A stretch of DNA of 64,000 nt from NCBI GenBank assembly GCA_036381435.1, contig DASVCW010000023.1, forward strand, positions 1 through 64,000. Direction: 5' to 3'. This document shows, piece after piece, positions 26,442 to 34,623 of the stretch. A program made the position numbers and the translations under genes. Positions within the stretch are counted from its first letter, which is position 1. Each line of letters begins with the position of its first letter. The stretch is from Fodinibius sp036381435. Lineage in GTDB: Bacteria > Bacteroidota > Rhodothermia > Balneolales > Balneolaceae. The notes beneath the pieces are model-generated. The model saw nothing but the letters and a program-made list of their open reading frames with translations, ran no database searches and was not told the DNA's origin.

Positions 26442-26625
26442 TGCCATCCCCCTGCGCCCCCTTCAAAGGGGGAAGAATCTCCGCTGATAATATCAGCGGA
26501 TTTAGTTTTCAATTCGATACTTAAAAATCGAATTATAGAAATTGAACTTGTTTCAATCTACTAGCTGAATTATTGCAAAATAATTCAGGTTAATTCCCCC
26601 TTCTAAGGGGGCGCAGGGGGATGGC
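26442..26625. repeat. Family-A MITE-like element, complete
   Basis: About 184 bases. The terminal inverted repeats GCCATCCCCCTGCGCCCCC and GGGGGCGCAGGGGGATGGC are near perfect, each followed inward by TTC(A)AAGGGGG-type arms. Two inner palindromes are CCGCTGATaatATCAGCGG (26481-26499) and CTGAATTATT...AATAATTCAG (about 26564-26588). The element lies between the DUF559 gene and pdxA. No open frame. Confidence 0.8.
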
Positions 26626-26674
26626 ACAAGCATTAATTTTGAATCAATTAAAGTTATCCGATCAAAAACTTTCT

Positions 26675-27676
26675 ATGAATCATAACATTGCTATCAGCAG
26701 CGGGGATTTTAATGGAATTGGTCCCGAAGTTATTCTAAAAACATTGAGTAGTCGTGACCTAACCCATATCACTCCCATCATTTTAAGCTCTTCAGCGGTT
26801 ATTGATTTTTACATCAACCACCTTGACACAAATTTCGAATATCATCACGCCGCTTCTGTCGAAGATATAAAAGAAGGAGCTGTAAATGTGCTGGAAAGCT
26901 ATGGTGATGAATCGGTTTCGGTAAAGCCGGGTTCCTTCACCCGTAAATCGGGAAAATGCTCGATGCTGGCGGTTGAAAAGGGAATTAAGCTCTGTAAAAA
27001 AGGACTGGCAGATGCCCTGGTAACTGCTCCCATTTCAAAAGAAGCGGTTAACCTGGCGGGATATAATATTCCGGGACATACTGAATTTCTGGCTGAAAAA
27101 ACGGGTACCGGTGATTTTATGATGATGCTGGTAAATGATGACTTGCGAGTCGGACTTGCAACCGTTCACATTCCCATTGGTGATGTCGTTAGTCAGCTTT
27201 CGGAAGATTCTGTTTTGAAATATGGCCGGGTTATGAATCAATCCTTAAAGAATGATTTCGGTATTTCTGTCCCGAAAATTGCTGTTTTGGGACTGAATCC
27301 TCATGCGGGAGATGGTGGAATCATTGGCAAAGAAGAGATTGAATTTATCACCCCTGCTATAGAGAAAGCCCGGAGGGAAGGCATTCAATTGAGTGGGCCT
27401 CACCCCGCTGATGGTTTTTTTGGAAATCGAAAGTATAAGCAGTGCGACGGCATTTTAGCAATGTATCACGATCAGGGGCTGATTCCTTTTAAAACACTTT
27501 CATTCGGCTCCGGCGTCAATTTTACGGCCGGTTTGCCTGTCATTCGTACATCACCCGATCACGGAACCGCATTCGATATTGCCGGTAAAAATAAGGCTGA
27601 TGCATCATCACTCAACCAAGCTTTTGAACTGGCCATAAAGCTGGCTGAAAACCGAAAATTGAAAGGCTCGCTGTAA
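26675..27676 (+). CDS. pdxA: 4-hydroxythreonine-4-phosphate dehydrogenase
   Basis: Oxidises 4-phosphohydroxy-L-threonine in the DXP-dependent pyridoxal phosphate pathway. 333 residues from the ATG at 26675 (MNHNIAISSGDFNGIGPEVI); an upstream in-frame ATG at 26621 sits in a repeat end and is rejected. Motifs are ALVTAPISKEAVN, GHTEFLAEKTG, VATVHIPI-like LATVHIPIGDV, LGLNPHAGDGGIIGKEE, and MYHDQGLIPFKTLSF with the metal-binding His. The stop overlaps the next gene's ATG by one base (TAATG). Confidence 0.94.
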   Translation: MNHNIAISSGDFNGIGPEVILKTLSSRDLTHITPIILSSSAVIDFYINHLDTNFEYHHAASVEDIKEGAVNVLESYGDESVSVKPGSFTRKSGKCSMLAVEKGIKLCKKGLADALVTAPISKEAVNLAGYNIPGHTEFLAEKTGTGDFMMMLVNDDLRVGLATVHIPIGDVVSQLSEDSVLKYGRVMNQSLKNDFGISVPKIAVLGLNPHAGDGGIIGKEEIEFITPAIEKARREGIQLSGPHPADGFFGNRKYKQCDGILAMYHDQGLIPFKTLSFGSGVNFTAGLPVIRTSPDHGTAFDIAGKNKADASSLNQAFELAIKLAENRKLKGSL

Positions 27677-28464
27677 TGGAAGTAATCGAACAACCGGAAT
27701 ATACGAAGCTGGCGGAAATATATGATGCTTTGATGCATGACGTAAATTATGAACTATGGGCTGATTTTATTGACGCCCTGGTTTTGGAACATCATCCTAA
27801 GCCATATTCGATTCTTGAAATGGCTTGCGGGACAGGCGCTTTATCACTCTTGCTGGATGAGTTGGGTTATTATGATGTCACGGGTGGGGATAAGTCACCC
27901 CAAATGATTGAAAAAGCGCGCAAAAAAAATGAAGCAATAGGTTGCAATGTTGATTTTCGGGTAATGGATTTCCTGGACATAAATTTCAATCGAAAGTTCG
28001 ATGTTGTATTTTCAGTTTTTGATAGTATAAATTACTTGCTGAGTCCACAGGAAATTTTGACATTTCTGAATGGGGTAAAAAAAGTGCTCAAGGCGGAAAG
28101 TTTGCTTATTTTTGATTTTACTACGCCGAAAAATTCGGTCCAGGCTGTTGAATACCTGCATAATGAAGAAGGTTATACCGGGGATAATCACCGCTTTTTC
28201 CGAAAAAGTACGTATAATGCAGGTGAACAAATTCACCAAAATGAATTTCAAATAGAAAAACTGGCGGATGACCACGAAACGGTGATCAGGCGGTTTCGGG
28301 AAGTCCATCATCAAAAAATTTACACACTGCAGCAAATGCTTGATATTATCAATCAAACAGCGTATAAAGTGTGTGCAAAGTACAGCGGCTTCGATTTTGA
28401 TGAAGCTGATGAAAATAGTTTACGAATTACAATGGTTTTACAATGTCCCAGCATTCAGTCATAG
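27676..28464 (+). CDS. Class I SAM-dependent methyltransferase
   Basis: 262 residues. Motif I is ILEMACGTGALSLLLDELG (about residues 45-63). GGDKSPQMIEKARKK and DVVFSVFDSINYLLSP are the next SAM-contact blocks. The second half (FRKSTYNAGEQIHQNEFQIE) resembles small-molecule methyltransferases of the Methyltransf_25 type. The substrate is unknown. It is translationally coupled to pdxA and overlaps ftsE by 22 bases, so the three form an operon. Confidence 0.85.
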   Translation: MEVIEQPEYTKLAEIYDALMHDVNYELWADFIDALVLEHHPKPYSILEMACGTGALSLLLDELGYYDVTGGDKSPQMIEKARKKNEAIGCNVDFRVMDFLDINFNRKFDVVFSVFDSINYLLSPQEILTFLNGVKKVLKAESLLIFDFTTPKNSVQAVEYLHNEEGYTGDNHRFFRKSTYNAGEQIHQNEFQIEKLADDHETVIRRFREVHHQKIYTLQQMLDIINQTAYKVCAKYSGFDFDEADENSLRITMVLQCPSIQS

Positions 28465-29126
28465 AATTTAAAAATGTATCGGTTTCATATGATCATCATC
28501 CGGTACTCGATAACATCAATTTTAACCTCGAAAACGGCAGCTTTACCTATCTTATCGGCCACACAGGGGCGGGAAAAAGTTCCTTTTTGCGGCTAATTTA
28601 CCGGGATTTGCTCCCCGACCGCGGATCAGTCCGTGTTGCCAACATGGATGTCACCTCCCTGCCGGAAGCAAAAGTGCCCCATTTACGACGGCGGTTAGGC
28701 ATTGTTTTCCAGGATTTTCAATTGCTGCCCGACCGCACGGTTTATGAGAATGTTGCATTCTCGCTCGAGGTAACGGGCAACAAAAAGGGTTTTATTAAAC
28801 AACGGGTGCTGGAAGTTCTGGGCATGGTCGGACTCAGCCACAAGCGAAAAAATATGCCTGGCGATCTTTCCGGTGGTGAGCAGCAACGCGTGGTGATTGC
28901 CCGTGCCCTTGCTAACGAGCCGCGCATTATGCTGGCTGATGAACCTACCGGAAATCTTGACCCCGGTGCTTCGGCAGAGATTATGGAATTGCTCAAGAAA
29001 ATCAACAACCGCGGCATGGCTGTACTGATGGTTACCCACGATTATGACACTGTGAAACGGTATCCTTATCGAACGCTGAAGCTGGAACACGGCCAGGTGA
29101 AGGAAGTAAATAGCCAAAGTCTTTAA
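28443..29126 (+). CDS. ftsE: Cell division ATP-binding protein FtsE
   Basis: 227 residues. Walker A is IGHTGAGKSSFLRLI, the Q-loop is in VFQDFQLLPDRTVYENVAF, the ABC signature is LSGGEQQRVVIARAL, Walker B is RIMLADEPTGNLDP, and the H-loop is LMVTHDYDTV. The FQDFQLLPDRTVYENV phrase is characteristic of FtsE rather than other ABC ATPases. FtsE with FtsX controls septal peptidoglycan hydrolases. No ftsX is adjacent, which is unusual. The start overlaps the methyltransferase gene. Confidence 0.88.
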   Translation: MSQHSVIEFKNVSVSYDHHPVLDNINFNLENGSFTYLIGHTGAGKSSFLRLIYRDLLPDRGSVRVANMDVTSLPEAKVPHLRRRLGIVFQDFQLLPDRTVYENVAFSLEVTGNKKGFIKQRVLEVLGMVGLSHKRKNMPGDLSGGEQQRVVIARALANEPRIMLADEPTGNLDPGASAEIMELLKKINNRGMAVLMVTHDYDTVKRYPYRTLKLEHGQVKEVNSQSL

Positions 29127-29228
29127 GATGGAACGCGGATAAAGCGGATTTGACAGATTTTCGCTGATTATATCATATCTGTTAAAATCCGCGTTATCCG
29201 TTTTATTAGTGTTCTAAGCTAGATAGTT
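29127..29228. repeat. Gap with CGGATT word palindrome
   Basis: AACGCGGATAAAGCGGATTT ... AAAATCCGCGTTATCCGTTT (about 29133-29200) forms an imperfect inverted repeat around TCGCTGATTATATCATATC. It probably forms a hairpin between ftsE and queG, a possible terminator. A shorter relative with AACGCAGATGAAACGGATTG is at 15228-15248. Confidence 0.5.
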
Positions 29229-30176
29229 ATGAATATTCGTGAGAGAACACAGAAGGTGCGTGAAGTTGCCCTGCGATTAGGCTTCAATGCCTGTGGTTTT
29301 GCCAAAGCGGGACGTCTGGAGCAGGAAGAACGCCGCCTGCGGGAATGGCTGAATCAGGATCGCCACGGAACGATGGACTGGATGGCTAATCATTTCGACA
29401 AACGGGTTGATCCCACCAAGCTCGTTCCCGGGGCAAAATCAGTGGTTTCGGTAATTGGCAGTTATTTTCACCCCGGTCATAAGCGGCAGCTGGAAGAACA
29501 AGGCCAACCGAAAATTGCCAAATACGCACAGGGGCGCGACTACCACAAAGTGTACAAAAAGAAGCTCAAGAGGCTCTTTGCTGAAACTGAAGAGCTGTTA
29601 GGCAGCAAGCTCAGTGGCCGCGTTTTCGTTGATTCAGCTCCAGTATTGGATAAGGCCTGGGCGGTGCAGGCAGGGCTCGGCTGGATGGGTAAGAACTCGA
29701 ATATCATCAACAAAAATATTGGTTCGTATTTTTTTATCGGTGAAATGATTATTGATGCTGAATTTCTTTATGACAGCCCCATCACTGATCACTGCGGAAG
29801 CTGTACAAGGTGTATTGATGCATGTCCTACAAACGCCATTTATGAACCTTACCGGGTAGATTCAACCAAATGCATTTCTTACCTGACCATTGAGTTGAAA
29901 GAGCAAATTCCTGAAGAACATCGTGAAGATTTGGGTGAATGGATGTACGGATGTGACATTTGCCAGGATGTTTGCCCATGGAACCGCAGTGCGAAATACG
30001 GGGTAATGGAGGACCTCTTTCCCCGCGAAAAGTTGCTGAATCATGACATCAACTTTTGGGAAGAACTGGATGTGAAGCAGTACAATGAGCTGCTTGAAGG
30101 AAGCGCAATGCGGCGGGCAAAGTTTGAGAAGTTTAAAGTGAATGCCGCGGCGGTGGCTGAAAATTTAAAGTCATGA
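29229..30176 (+). CDS. queG: Epoxyqueuosine reductase
   Basis: Performs the last step of queuosine synthesis in tRNA, using cobalamin and two 4Fe-4S clusters. 315 residues. FNACGFAKAGRLEQEERRL opens the protein, DSAPVLDKAWAVQAGLGW and GKNSNIINKNIGSYFFIGE are family blocks, and the ferredoxin-like clusters are CGSCTRCIDACPTNAI and CDICQDVCPWN. It pairs functionally with queE at 8231, which makes free-standing queuosine synthesis likely. The stop lies inside a word-repeat palindrome. Confidence 0.95.
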   Translation: MNIRERTQKVREVALRLGFNACGFAKAGRLEQEERRLREWLNQDRHGTMDWMANHFDKRVDPTKLVPGAKSVVSVIGSYFHPGHKRQLEEQGQPKIAKYAQGRDYHKVYKKKLKRLFAETEELLGSKLSGRVFVDSAPVLDKAWAVQAGLGWMGKNSNIINKNIGSYFFIGEMIIDAEFLYDSPITDHCGSCTRCIDACPTNAIYEPYRVDSTKCISYLTIELKEQIPEEHREDLGEWMYGCDICQDVCPWNRSAKYGVMEDLFPREKLLNHDINFWEELDVKQYNELLEGSAMRRAKFEKFKVNAAAVAENLKS

Positions 30177-30231
30177 GTCTTGAGTCATGAGATTTGCTCA
30201 AGACTCAAAACTCATGACTCACAACTACAGC
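30175..30231. repeat. Word-repeat palindrome between convergent genes
   Basis: GAGTCTTGAG (30175-30184) pairs with CTCAAGACTC (30197-30206). A second nested pair, TGAGTCATGAG with CTCATGACTCA (to about 30221), can pair as an alternative. It lies between queG and the convergent sigma gene, so it probably serves as a bidirectional terminator. Confidence 0.6.
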
Positions 30232-30870
30232 TTAAAAAACCTCTCTCTTATCTTTCAACGCTTTATACAAAAGTTCCCGAGCACGGAAAATATGTGCCTT
30301 CACGGTTCCTAAGGGCAACTCGAGGAGTTCAGCAATTTCCTGATAGGTTTTTTCTTCCATGTGGCGCATTTCTATCACCCTTCGGTATTTTTCCGGCAGG
30401 TCATCAATAGCGCTTCGAACCATCGCTTGTCGTTGCTTTCGTATAATATTTCGATCCGTTCCGGCCGATTCATCCTGCAGTTGCATCTCCATTTCACCGC
30501 TTTTTGTCTTAACCGGCTCATCAATAGAAAGTGTTTGTAACTTCTTTTTGCGCAGATAATCGATGGTATGATTGGTCGCAATACGATAAATCCAGGTGGA
30601 AAAAGCGTAATTGGTGTTGTAGGTATTTAAATTTTCGAAAGCTTTAACAAAAGTTTCCTGAACCAGGTCTTCTATCTGCTCCTGATTTTTGACCATCTTC
30701 ATGATGTGAAAATGTAGGGCCTTCCGGTACTTATCTGTTAATTTTTTATAGGCGCTCTCGTTCCCGCCAATGGCCTGCTCTACCAGTTTATCATCTTCGA
30801 GACTGCTTTGGGAAGCATTTTCCCGCTGAGAATCAGAAGTTTGTTTATTTGAATTTTTAGAAGCGGCCAT
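30232..30870 (-). CDS. ECF RNA polymerase sigma factor
   Basis: 212 residues. Region 2 covers about 25-105 (NQEQIEDLVQETFVKAFEN, FSTWIYRIATNHTIDYLRKK) and region 4 about 145-205 (LPEKYRRVIEMRHMEEKTY, ELPLGTVKAHIFRARELL, the helix-turn-helix). The N-terminus is a short polar tail. No anti-sigma gene is adjacent. It is divergent from the outer-membrane barrel at 31093, a possible target. Confidence 0.9.
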   Translation of the reverse strand: MAASKNSNKQTSDSQRENASQSSLEDDKLVEQAIGGNESAYKKLTDKYRKALHFHIMKMVKNQEQIEDLVQETFVKAFENLNTYNTNYAFSTWIYRIATNHTIDYLRKKKLQTLSIDEPVKTKSGEMEMQLQDESAGTDRNIIRKQRQAMVRSAIDDLPEKYRRVIEMRHMEEKTYQEIAELLELPLGTVKAHIFRARELLYKALKDKREVF

Positions 30871-31029
30871 TCTTCAAGGAGACATATTTCAGGTTTAAAT
30901 AAGCATCAAACTTAATGAAACCCTTTCTATATTCCCATTGCAAAAAGAATAAGATTGGCGCTTTAACTTAAATGTCTGCTAATAGTAAAGGTTAAGTTGG
31001 TTTTTTTAACAAAAAAATTTAAATAACCC

Positions 31030-31060
31030 TTTGTTATTTATTAAGTTATAGATACATTTA
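31030..31060 (+). promoter_or_regulatory. Candidate Bacteroidota-type promoter
   Basis: TTTG at 31030-31033, 19 bases of AT-rich spacer, then TACATTTA at 31053-31060, close to the TTTG/TAnnTTTG pattern of Bacteroidota housekeeping promoters. A start site about seven bases on would leave a 25-base leader with AGAGAGAAG before the ATG at 31093. Confidence 0.4.
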
Positions 31061-31092
31061 TTTTTACTAACATCAATAAAAAGAGAGAAGCT

Positions 31093-31614
31093 ATGAAAAG
31101 AGTAACAAAAGTAGGGTGTATACTGTTAGGTTTACTTTTTACTACCTATTCGTCAAGTTTTGCACAGATGGAAGAAATCACAAGTAATAATATAGATGTG
31201 GGGGTTGGCCTTGCTTACGGTTCGCAAATCGAACAGTTAGGTATTAACGCCAATGCCTATATTGTACTCCATAATAAGTTTCGGGTTGGCGGCGGCCTTA
31301 CCTATTTTTTTCCTGATGAGACAGGGTCTGCCAGTTTAAACTGGTTTGCCATTAATTTAAACGGTCAATACTTGTTTTATGATGAAGAATATCGTCTCTA
31401 TGGTCTTGCAGGATTAAATATAGCCATTGTAGGTACAAATTTTGATAGCTCTCAATTTGATGATATTTCAGAAACATATCTTGGGCTGAATATTGGTGCG
31501 GGTATTGAATATGGTATCAGTATTGCCGATCTGTTTGGGGAGCTAAAAATAACGGGCGTTGGCAATGATGCAGATCAACTTGTACTCAGTGCAGGGCTTC
31601 GGTTTGATATTTAG
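31093..31614 (+). CDS. Outer-membrane beta-barrel protein
   Basis: 173 residues. A signal peptide (GCILLGLLFTTYSSSFAQ) is followed by alternating hydrophobic strands: VGVGLAYGSQIE, NANAYIVLHNKFRVGGGLTY, YRLYGLAGLNIAIVG and LGLNIGAGIEYGI. It ends in the aromatic-rich strand LRFDI. This fits a small eight-strand barrel of the PorT/OmpA-like group. No ligand is apparent. The AGAGAG ribosome-binding site sits 5-10 bases before the ATG. Confidence 0.75.
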   Translation: MKRVTKVGCILLGLLFTTYSSSFAQMEEITSNNIDVGVGLAYGSQIEQLGINANAYIVLHNKFRVGGGLTYFFPDETGSASLNWFAINLNGQYLFYDEEYRLYGLAGLNIAIVGTNFDSSQFDDISETYLGLNIGAGIEYGISIADLFGELKITGVGNDADQLVLSAGLRFDI

Positions 31615-31674
31615 CATTAAATCTAAATGTTCGAATGATCAAAATCCGATATAAAATAGTGTTTTATATTTTGG

Positions 31675-32520
31675 TCATTCGGATTTAGAGCCTTTCCTGG
31701 CACAAATGGCAATCCATTCATTTTCCTGTTGAATATCAGTGATCTCAAAGCTATTGAGTTTGCTTAAAACTTTCTTTTCATCTGTTTTAAGTAATCCTGA
31801 TAATACCAAGTATCCCTTTGGCTTAATAACATTTTTAAAGTCTGAAAGTAAATCGAGAATGGCATTTCGATTGATGTTGGCCAGAACAACATCCGCTTTA
31901 AAATCTTCAGGAATGGTTTCGGTTGAGCCTTTTTCAACGGTGATGAAATCAGCGGTATTATTAAGCAGAATGTTTTCTTTTGTGTTGATGATGCTCCATT
32001 CATCAATATCGAAAGCAAACACTTTTTGCGCCCCGAGTTTAACCGATGCAATCGATAAGATGCCCGTTCCCGTTCCGGCGTCAATTATCACATCTCCTTT
32101 CTGAATTACTTTTGGCAGCATCCTAAGCATCAGGCGTGTAGTTTCATGATAGCCCGTGCCGAAGGACATTTTCGGGTCAATTTCGAGCAAAATTTTCCCC
32201 CTTGGTGCAGAATCTCTCGCCCAGGTCGGTTTTACAAAGAAACTACCTATGGTTTGCGCCTGGATAGTCTGCTCCCACTGCTCATTCCAGTTTTGATCGG
32301 CTACCACTTCTTCCGATTCTATAAAGGCATCACCGGGAAAACCTCCCAATAACTGATCAATTCGCTCACGGTCACCGATGCCAAAATTTTCTTTAGTGAT
32401 ATAAGTAATAATGCTTCCCTCCCGCTGTTCAAAGCCGTTAAAATCCATATCAAAAAGCTCGGCAATGAGGCTTTCCTGGTATTCATCAGCGATATTAATG
32501 ACCAGTTTTATGTATTTCAT
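31675..32520 (-). CDS. prmA: Ribosomal protein L11 methyltransferase
   Basis: 281 residues. An N-terminal substrate-recognition domain (about 1-100) precedes the SAM domain: DPKMSFGTGYHETTRLMLRM, DAGTGTGILSIASVKLGA (motif I) and VLANINRNAILDLL, where PrmA usually has NxLANI. It trimethylates amino groups of L11 in the cytosol. The gene is single, convergent with the barrel gene across about 60 bases. Confidence 0.9.
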   Translation of the reverse strand: MKYIKLVINIADEYQESLIAELFDMDFNGFEQREGSIITYITKENFGIGDRERIDQLLGGFPGDAFIESEEVVADQNWNEQWEQTIQAQTIGSFFVKPTWARDSAPRGKILLEIDPKMSFGTGYHETTRLMLRMLPKVIQKGDVIIDAGTGTGILSIASVKLGAQKVFAFDIDEWSIINTKENILLNNTADFITVEKGSTETIPEDFKADVVLANINRNAILDLLSDFKNVIKPKGYLVLSGLLKTDEKKVLSKLNSFEITDIQQENEWIAICARKGSKSE

Positions 32521-32553
32521 AAAGCGCCGTTATTTTGATAAAATGGTATGATG

Positions 32554-32618
32554 ACCTGACAGCGTATCAGCGGGTTTCTGATTCCTGTCAGCGTCTCTGA
32601 GAAACAACGCTGTCAGGT
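32554..32618. repeat. Inverted repeat CCTGACAGCG
   Basis: ACCTGACAGCGT (32554-32565) and ACGCTGTCAGGT (32607-32618) are perfect inverse copies with 41 bases between, including a third partial copy CCTGTCAGCG at about 32584. It lies between prmA and the M28 peptidase. It resembles dispersed Bacteroidota repeats; function unknown. Confidence 0.6.
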
Positions 32619-32649
32619 TGTTTAAGTTTAGTCCCTAAAACAGGTTACA

Positions 32650-33627
32650 TTACTCAATACGATTATAAATCAGCTCCGTTAAAACACTGCCTACGCCGTT
32701 CAGCGTTTCCTTACTGATGATCTGCATGTTATCTCCATGAGTATGCCAGTATGGGGCAAAACCTGCTCCTTTTGCGGACGGATTATGACGAATGATATCA
32801 ATGGTTGGAATGTGTGCGAGCTTGTTAACGATTACATGATCATCCGAAATATAGTTGCCTTTTTTATTGATAAACAATTCTTCGAATCCTTCTTCGGCAG
32901 CAACTGACCAGATTCCTTCGACTAAAGCAGGTGCGTAAGCCATGGAATACTGCTCTTTGGGAAAGAGGGCATTTTCCCCGCCAACCATATCCAGTAAAAT
33001 ACCGAAGCGGGGAGTATATCCCTTTACCGGTGGATTTGCAGACCAATAACGCGATCCAAGGAAATAGTTTGCCAGATCTCCTTCTTTGCCATAATCTTCA
33101 CCGTCAAAAAGTACGATATCTACCCCAATGGGTGGTGGATGTTTTCTGAATAAACGAGCTAATTCTAGCAAAACCCCTACCCCGCTCGCTCCATCATCAG
33201 CCCCTAAAATAGGTTCACCCAAATTCACTGAATCTTCATCGGCTCGTGGACGGGTATCCCAATGAGCACAAAGCAAAATTCTGTCAGTGCTTTGAAGGTT
33301 AAAAGCGGCAACGATGTTTGTTAAGGCCAGAGTATCACCTTCATAACCAACGGTCGTAAATTCCTGGGCATAAACAGCACGGTCTCCGGCATACGATCTT
33401 AACTTATTCAGCAAATATTCTTTCGTTTGCTGATGTCCTTTTGAACCGGGATTTCGCGGACCAAACTCGACCTGCTTTTGAATGAACTTATAAGCGCTGT
33501 CTGCATTGAAATCGGGAACAGATCGCCCCTGGTCTTCAAAATTCAACTCACTTTTATTATCACTGTTATCACTGCATGATACAAAGATGAAAAGCAGGGA
33601 AAGAAAAAGAAATGAATATTTAATCAT
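32650..33627 (-). CDS. M28-family peptidase / glutaminyl cyclase-like lipoprotein
   Basis: 325 residues. From the ATG at 33627 the protein has a lipoprotein signal, LFLSLLFIFVSCS, with the lipobox Cys near residue 18. Zinc-ligand blocks are LLCAHWDTRP, GADDGASGVGVLLELAR and DGEDYGKEGD. The order and the DNYISDDHV...HIPTIDIIRH tail match the glutaminyl-peptide cyclotransferase-like branch of M28. It is an extracytoplasmic enzyme acting on peptides. It overlaps the upstream SDR stop by 8 bases, so the two are coupled. Confidence 0.87.
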   Translation of the reverse strand: MIKYSFLFLSLLFIFVSCSDNSDNKSELNFEDQGRSVPDFNADSAYKFIQKQVEFGPRNPGSKGHQQTKEYLLNKLRSYAGDRAVYAQEFTTVGYEGDTLALTNIVAAFNLQSTDRILLCAHWDTRPRADEDSVNLGEPILGADDGASGVGVLLELARLFRKHPPPIGVDIVLFDGEDYGKEGDLANYFLGSRYWSANPPVKGYTPRFGILLDMVGGENALFPKEQYSMAYAPALVEGIWSVAAEEGFEELFINKKGNYISDDHVIVNKLAHIPTIDIIRHNPSAKGAGFAPYWHTHGDNMQIISKETLNGVGSVLTELIYNRIE

Positions 33628-34390
33628 CCTGACGATAAACCATAGTTGCAGATGATTGATCCACCGGAAAAACAATGGTATCCATAATATTTACATGTGG
33701 CGGACGATTGGCGGTAAAATGCACGATTTCCGCAATATCTTCGGCTATAAGCGGTTGCATTTTGGCATAAACTTCATCCGCACGGCTTTTATCGCCTTTA
33801 AAACGAACGGTACTGAATTCTGTGTCAACAAGTCCCGGTGAAATCATACTTACCCGGACTTTTGTACCATGCAGATCCTTCTTTGTAGCTTCTGTAAAGG
33901 CTTTTACTGCATGTTTGGTTGAAGTATAAACCGAACCTCCGGCATAGCTTTCGTGTCCCGCGATAGAACCAATATTGATGATATGCCCTTTGTTACGCTC
34001 TTTCATTTTCGGGGCGATCAGGCGAGTCATCATAAACAGCCCTTTGATATTGGTGTCGATCATCGTCTCCCAATCATCAAGATCAGCATTATAAATCGCA
34101 TCAACCCCTTTCGCAAGTCCCGCATTATTGATTAAAATATCAACAGGATGATTTAGAGTGCTTATAAAATCTTTGCAGGCTTCCCGGTCACGAATATCGA
34201 AAGCAGCTGCTTCAACCCCGCCCGAATTTGAAGACTGAAGTTCGTTTTTCAATTCATTTAACCGCTCTTGCCGCCTCCCGGTTATAATGATATTGCATCC
34301 GGATTCAGCAAAGATTTTAGCGGTCGCTTCTCCAATTCCCGCAGTTGCCCCGGTGATAATTGCCCATTTCCCCTGAAGTCTGTTTTGCAT
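33620..34390 (-). CDS. SDR-family oxidoreductase
   Basis: 256 residues from the ATG at 34390. Cofactor loop TGATAGIGEATAKIF; NNAG at about residue 93; SIAGHESY supplies the catalytic Ser; VYTSTKHAVKAFTEA has the Tyr-x-x-x-Lys. MRHVTANRPPHVNIMDT-like HFTANRPPHVNIMDTIVFP at the end is typical of the YdfG/serine dehydrogenase-like group. A longer frame to 34525 runs through a palindromic repeat and is rejected. It overlaps the M28 gene. Confidence 0.88.
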   Translation of the reverse strand: MQNRLQGKWAIITGATAGIGEATAKIFAESGCNIIITGRRQERLNELKNELQSSNSGGVEAAAFDIRDREACKDFISTLNHPVDILINNAGLAKGVDAIYNADLDDWETMIDTNIKGLFMMTRLIAPKMKERNKGHIINIGSIAGHESYAGGSVYTSTKHAVKAFTEATKKDLHGTKVRVSMISPGLVDTEFSTVRFKGDKSRADEVYAKMQPLIAEDIAEIVHFTANRPPHVNIMDTIVFPVDQSSATMVYRQDD

Positions 34391-34409
34391 GATTACTGTT
34401 GTGTCACTT

Positions 34410-34600
34410 AAAAATGGAAGAATTAAATCTCCCCTTGAGGGGAGACGATTGACTTCAGTCGTTTCTGAAGTCAATCCGAGGGGTGTTTTTGGACTAAGAA
34501 ATATTCTTTTATTCCAGAAGGTCATCCCCCTGCGCCCCCCTTCTTCCGAAGGAATCCCTATGGGAAAAGGGGGACTTTCATCTCCCTATGGGAGATAATC
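34410..34600. repeat. Composite palindromic repeat region
   Basis: CTCCCCTTGAGGGGAG (about 34424-34439) and TTGACTTCAGtcgtttCTGAAGTCAA (34450-34475) are followed by a variant family-A end at 34519-34577, where ATCCCCCTGCGCCCCCC is separated from AAAAGGGGGAC by an inserted TCTTCCGAAGGAATCCCTATGGG-like stretch. Then CATCTCCCTATGGGAGAT (34579-34596) forms another palindrome. The region holds only repeats and the SDR leader. Confidence 0.55.
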
Positions 34601-34623
34601 TATTCTTAGCATTAGTATAGTCC

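Noticed and set aside
26621..26674. Longer pdxA frame starting at an ATG in a palindromic repeat end
   Set aside because: The added 18 residues come from the family-A terminal repeat and a spacer and are not part of PdxA, whose core begins at MNHNIAISSGD.
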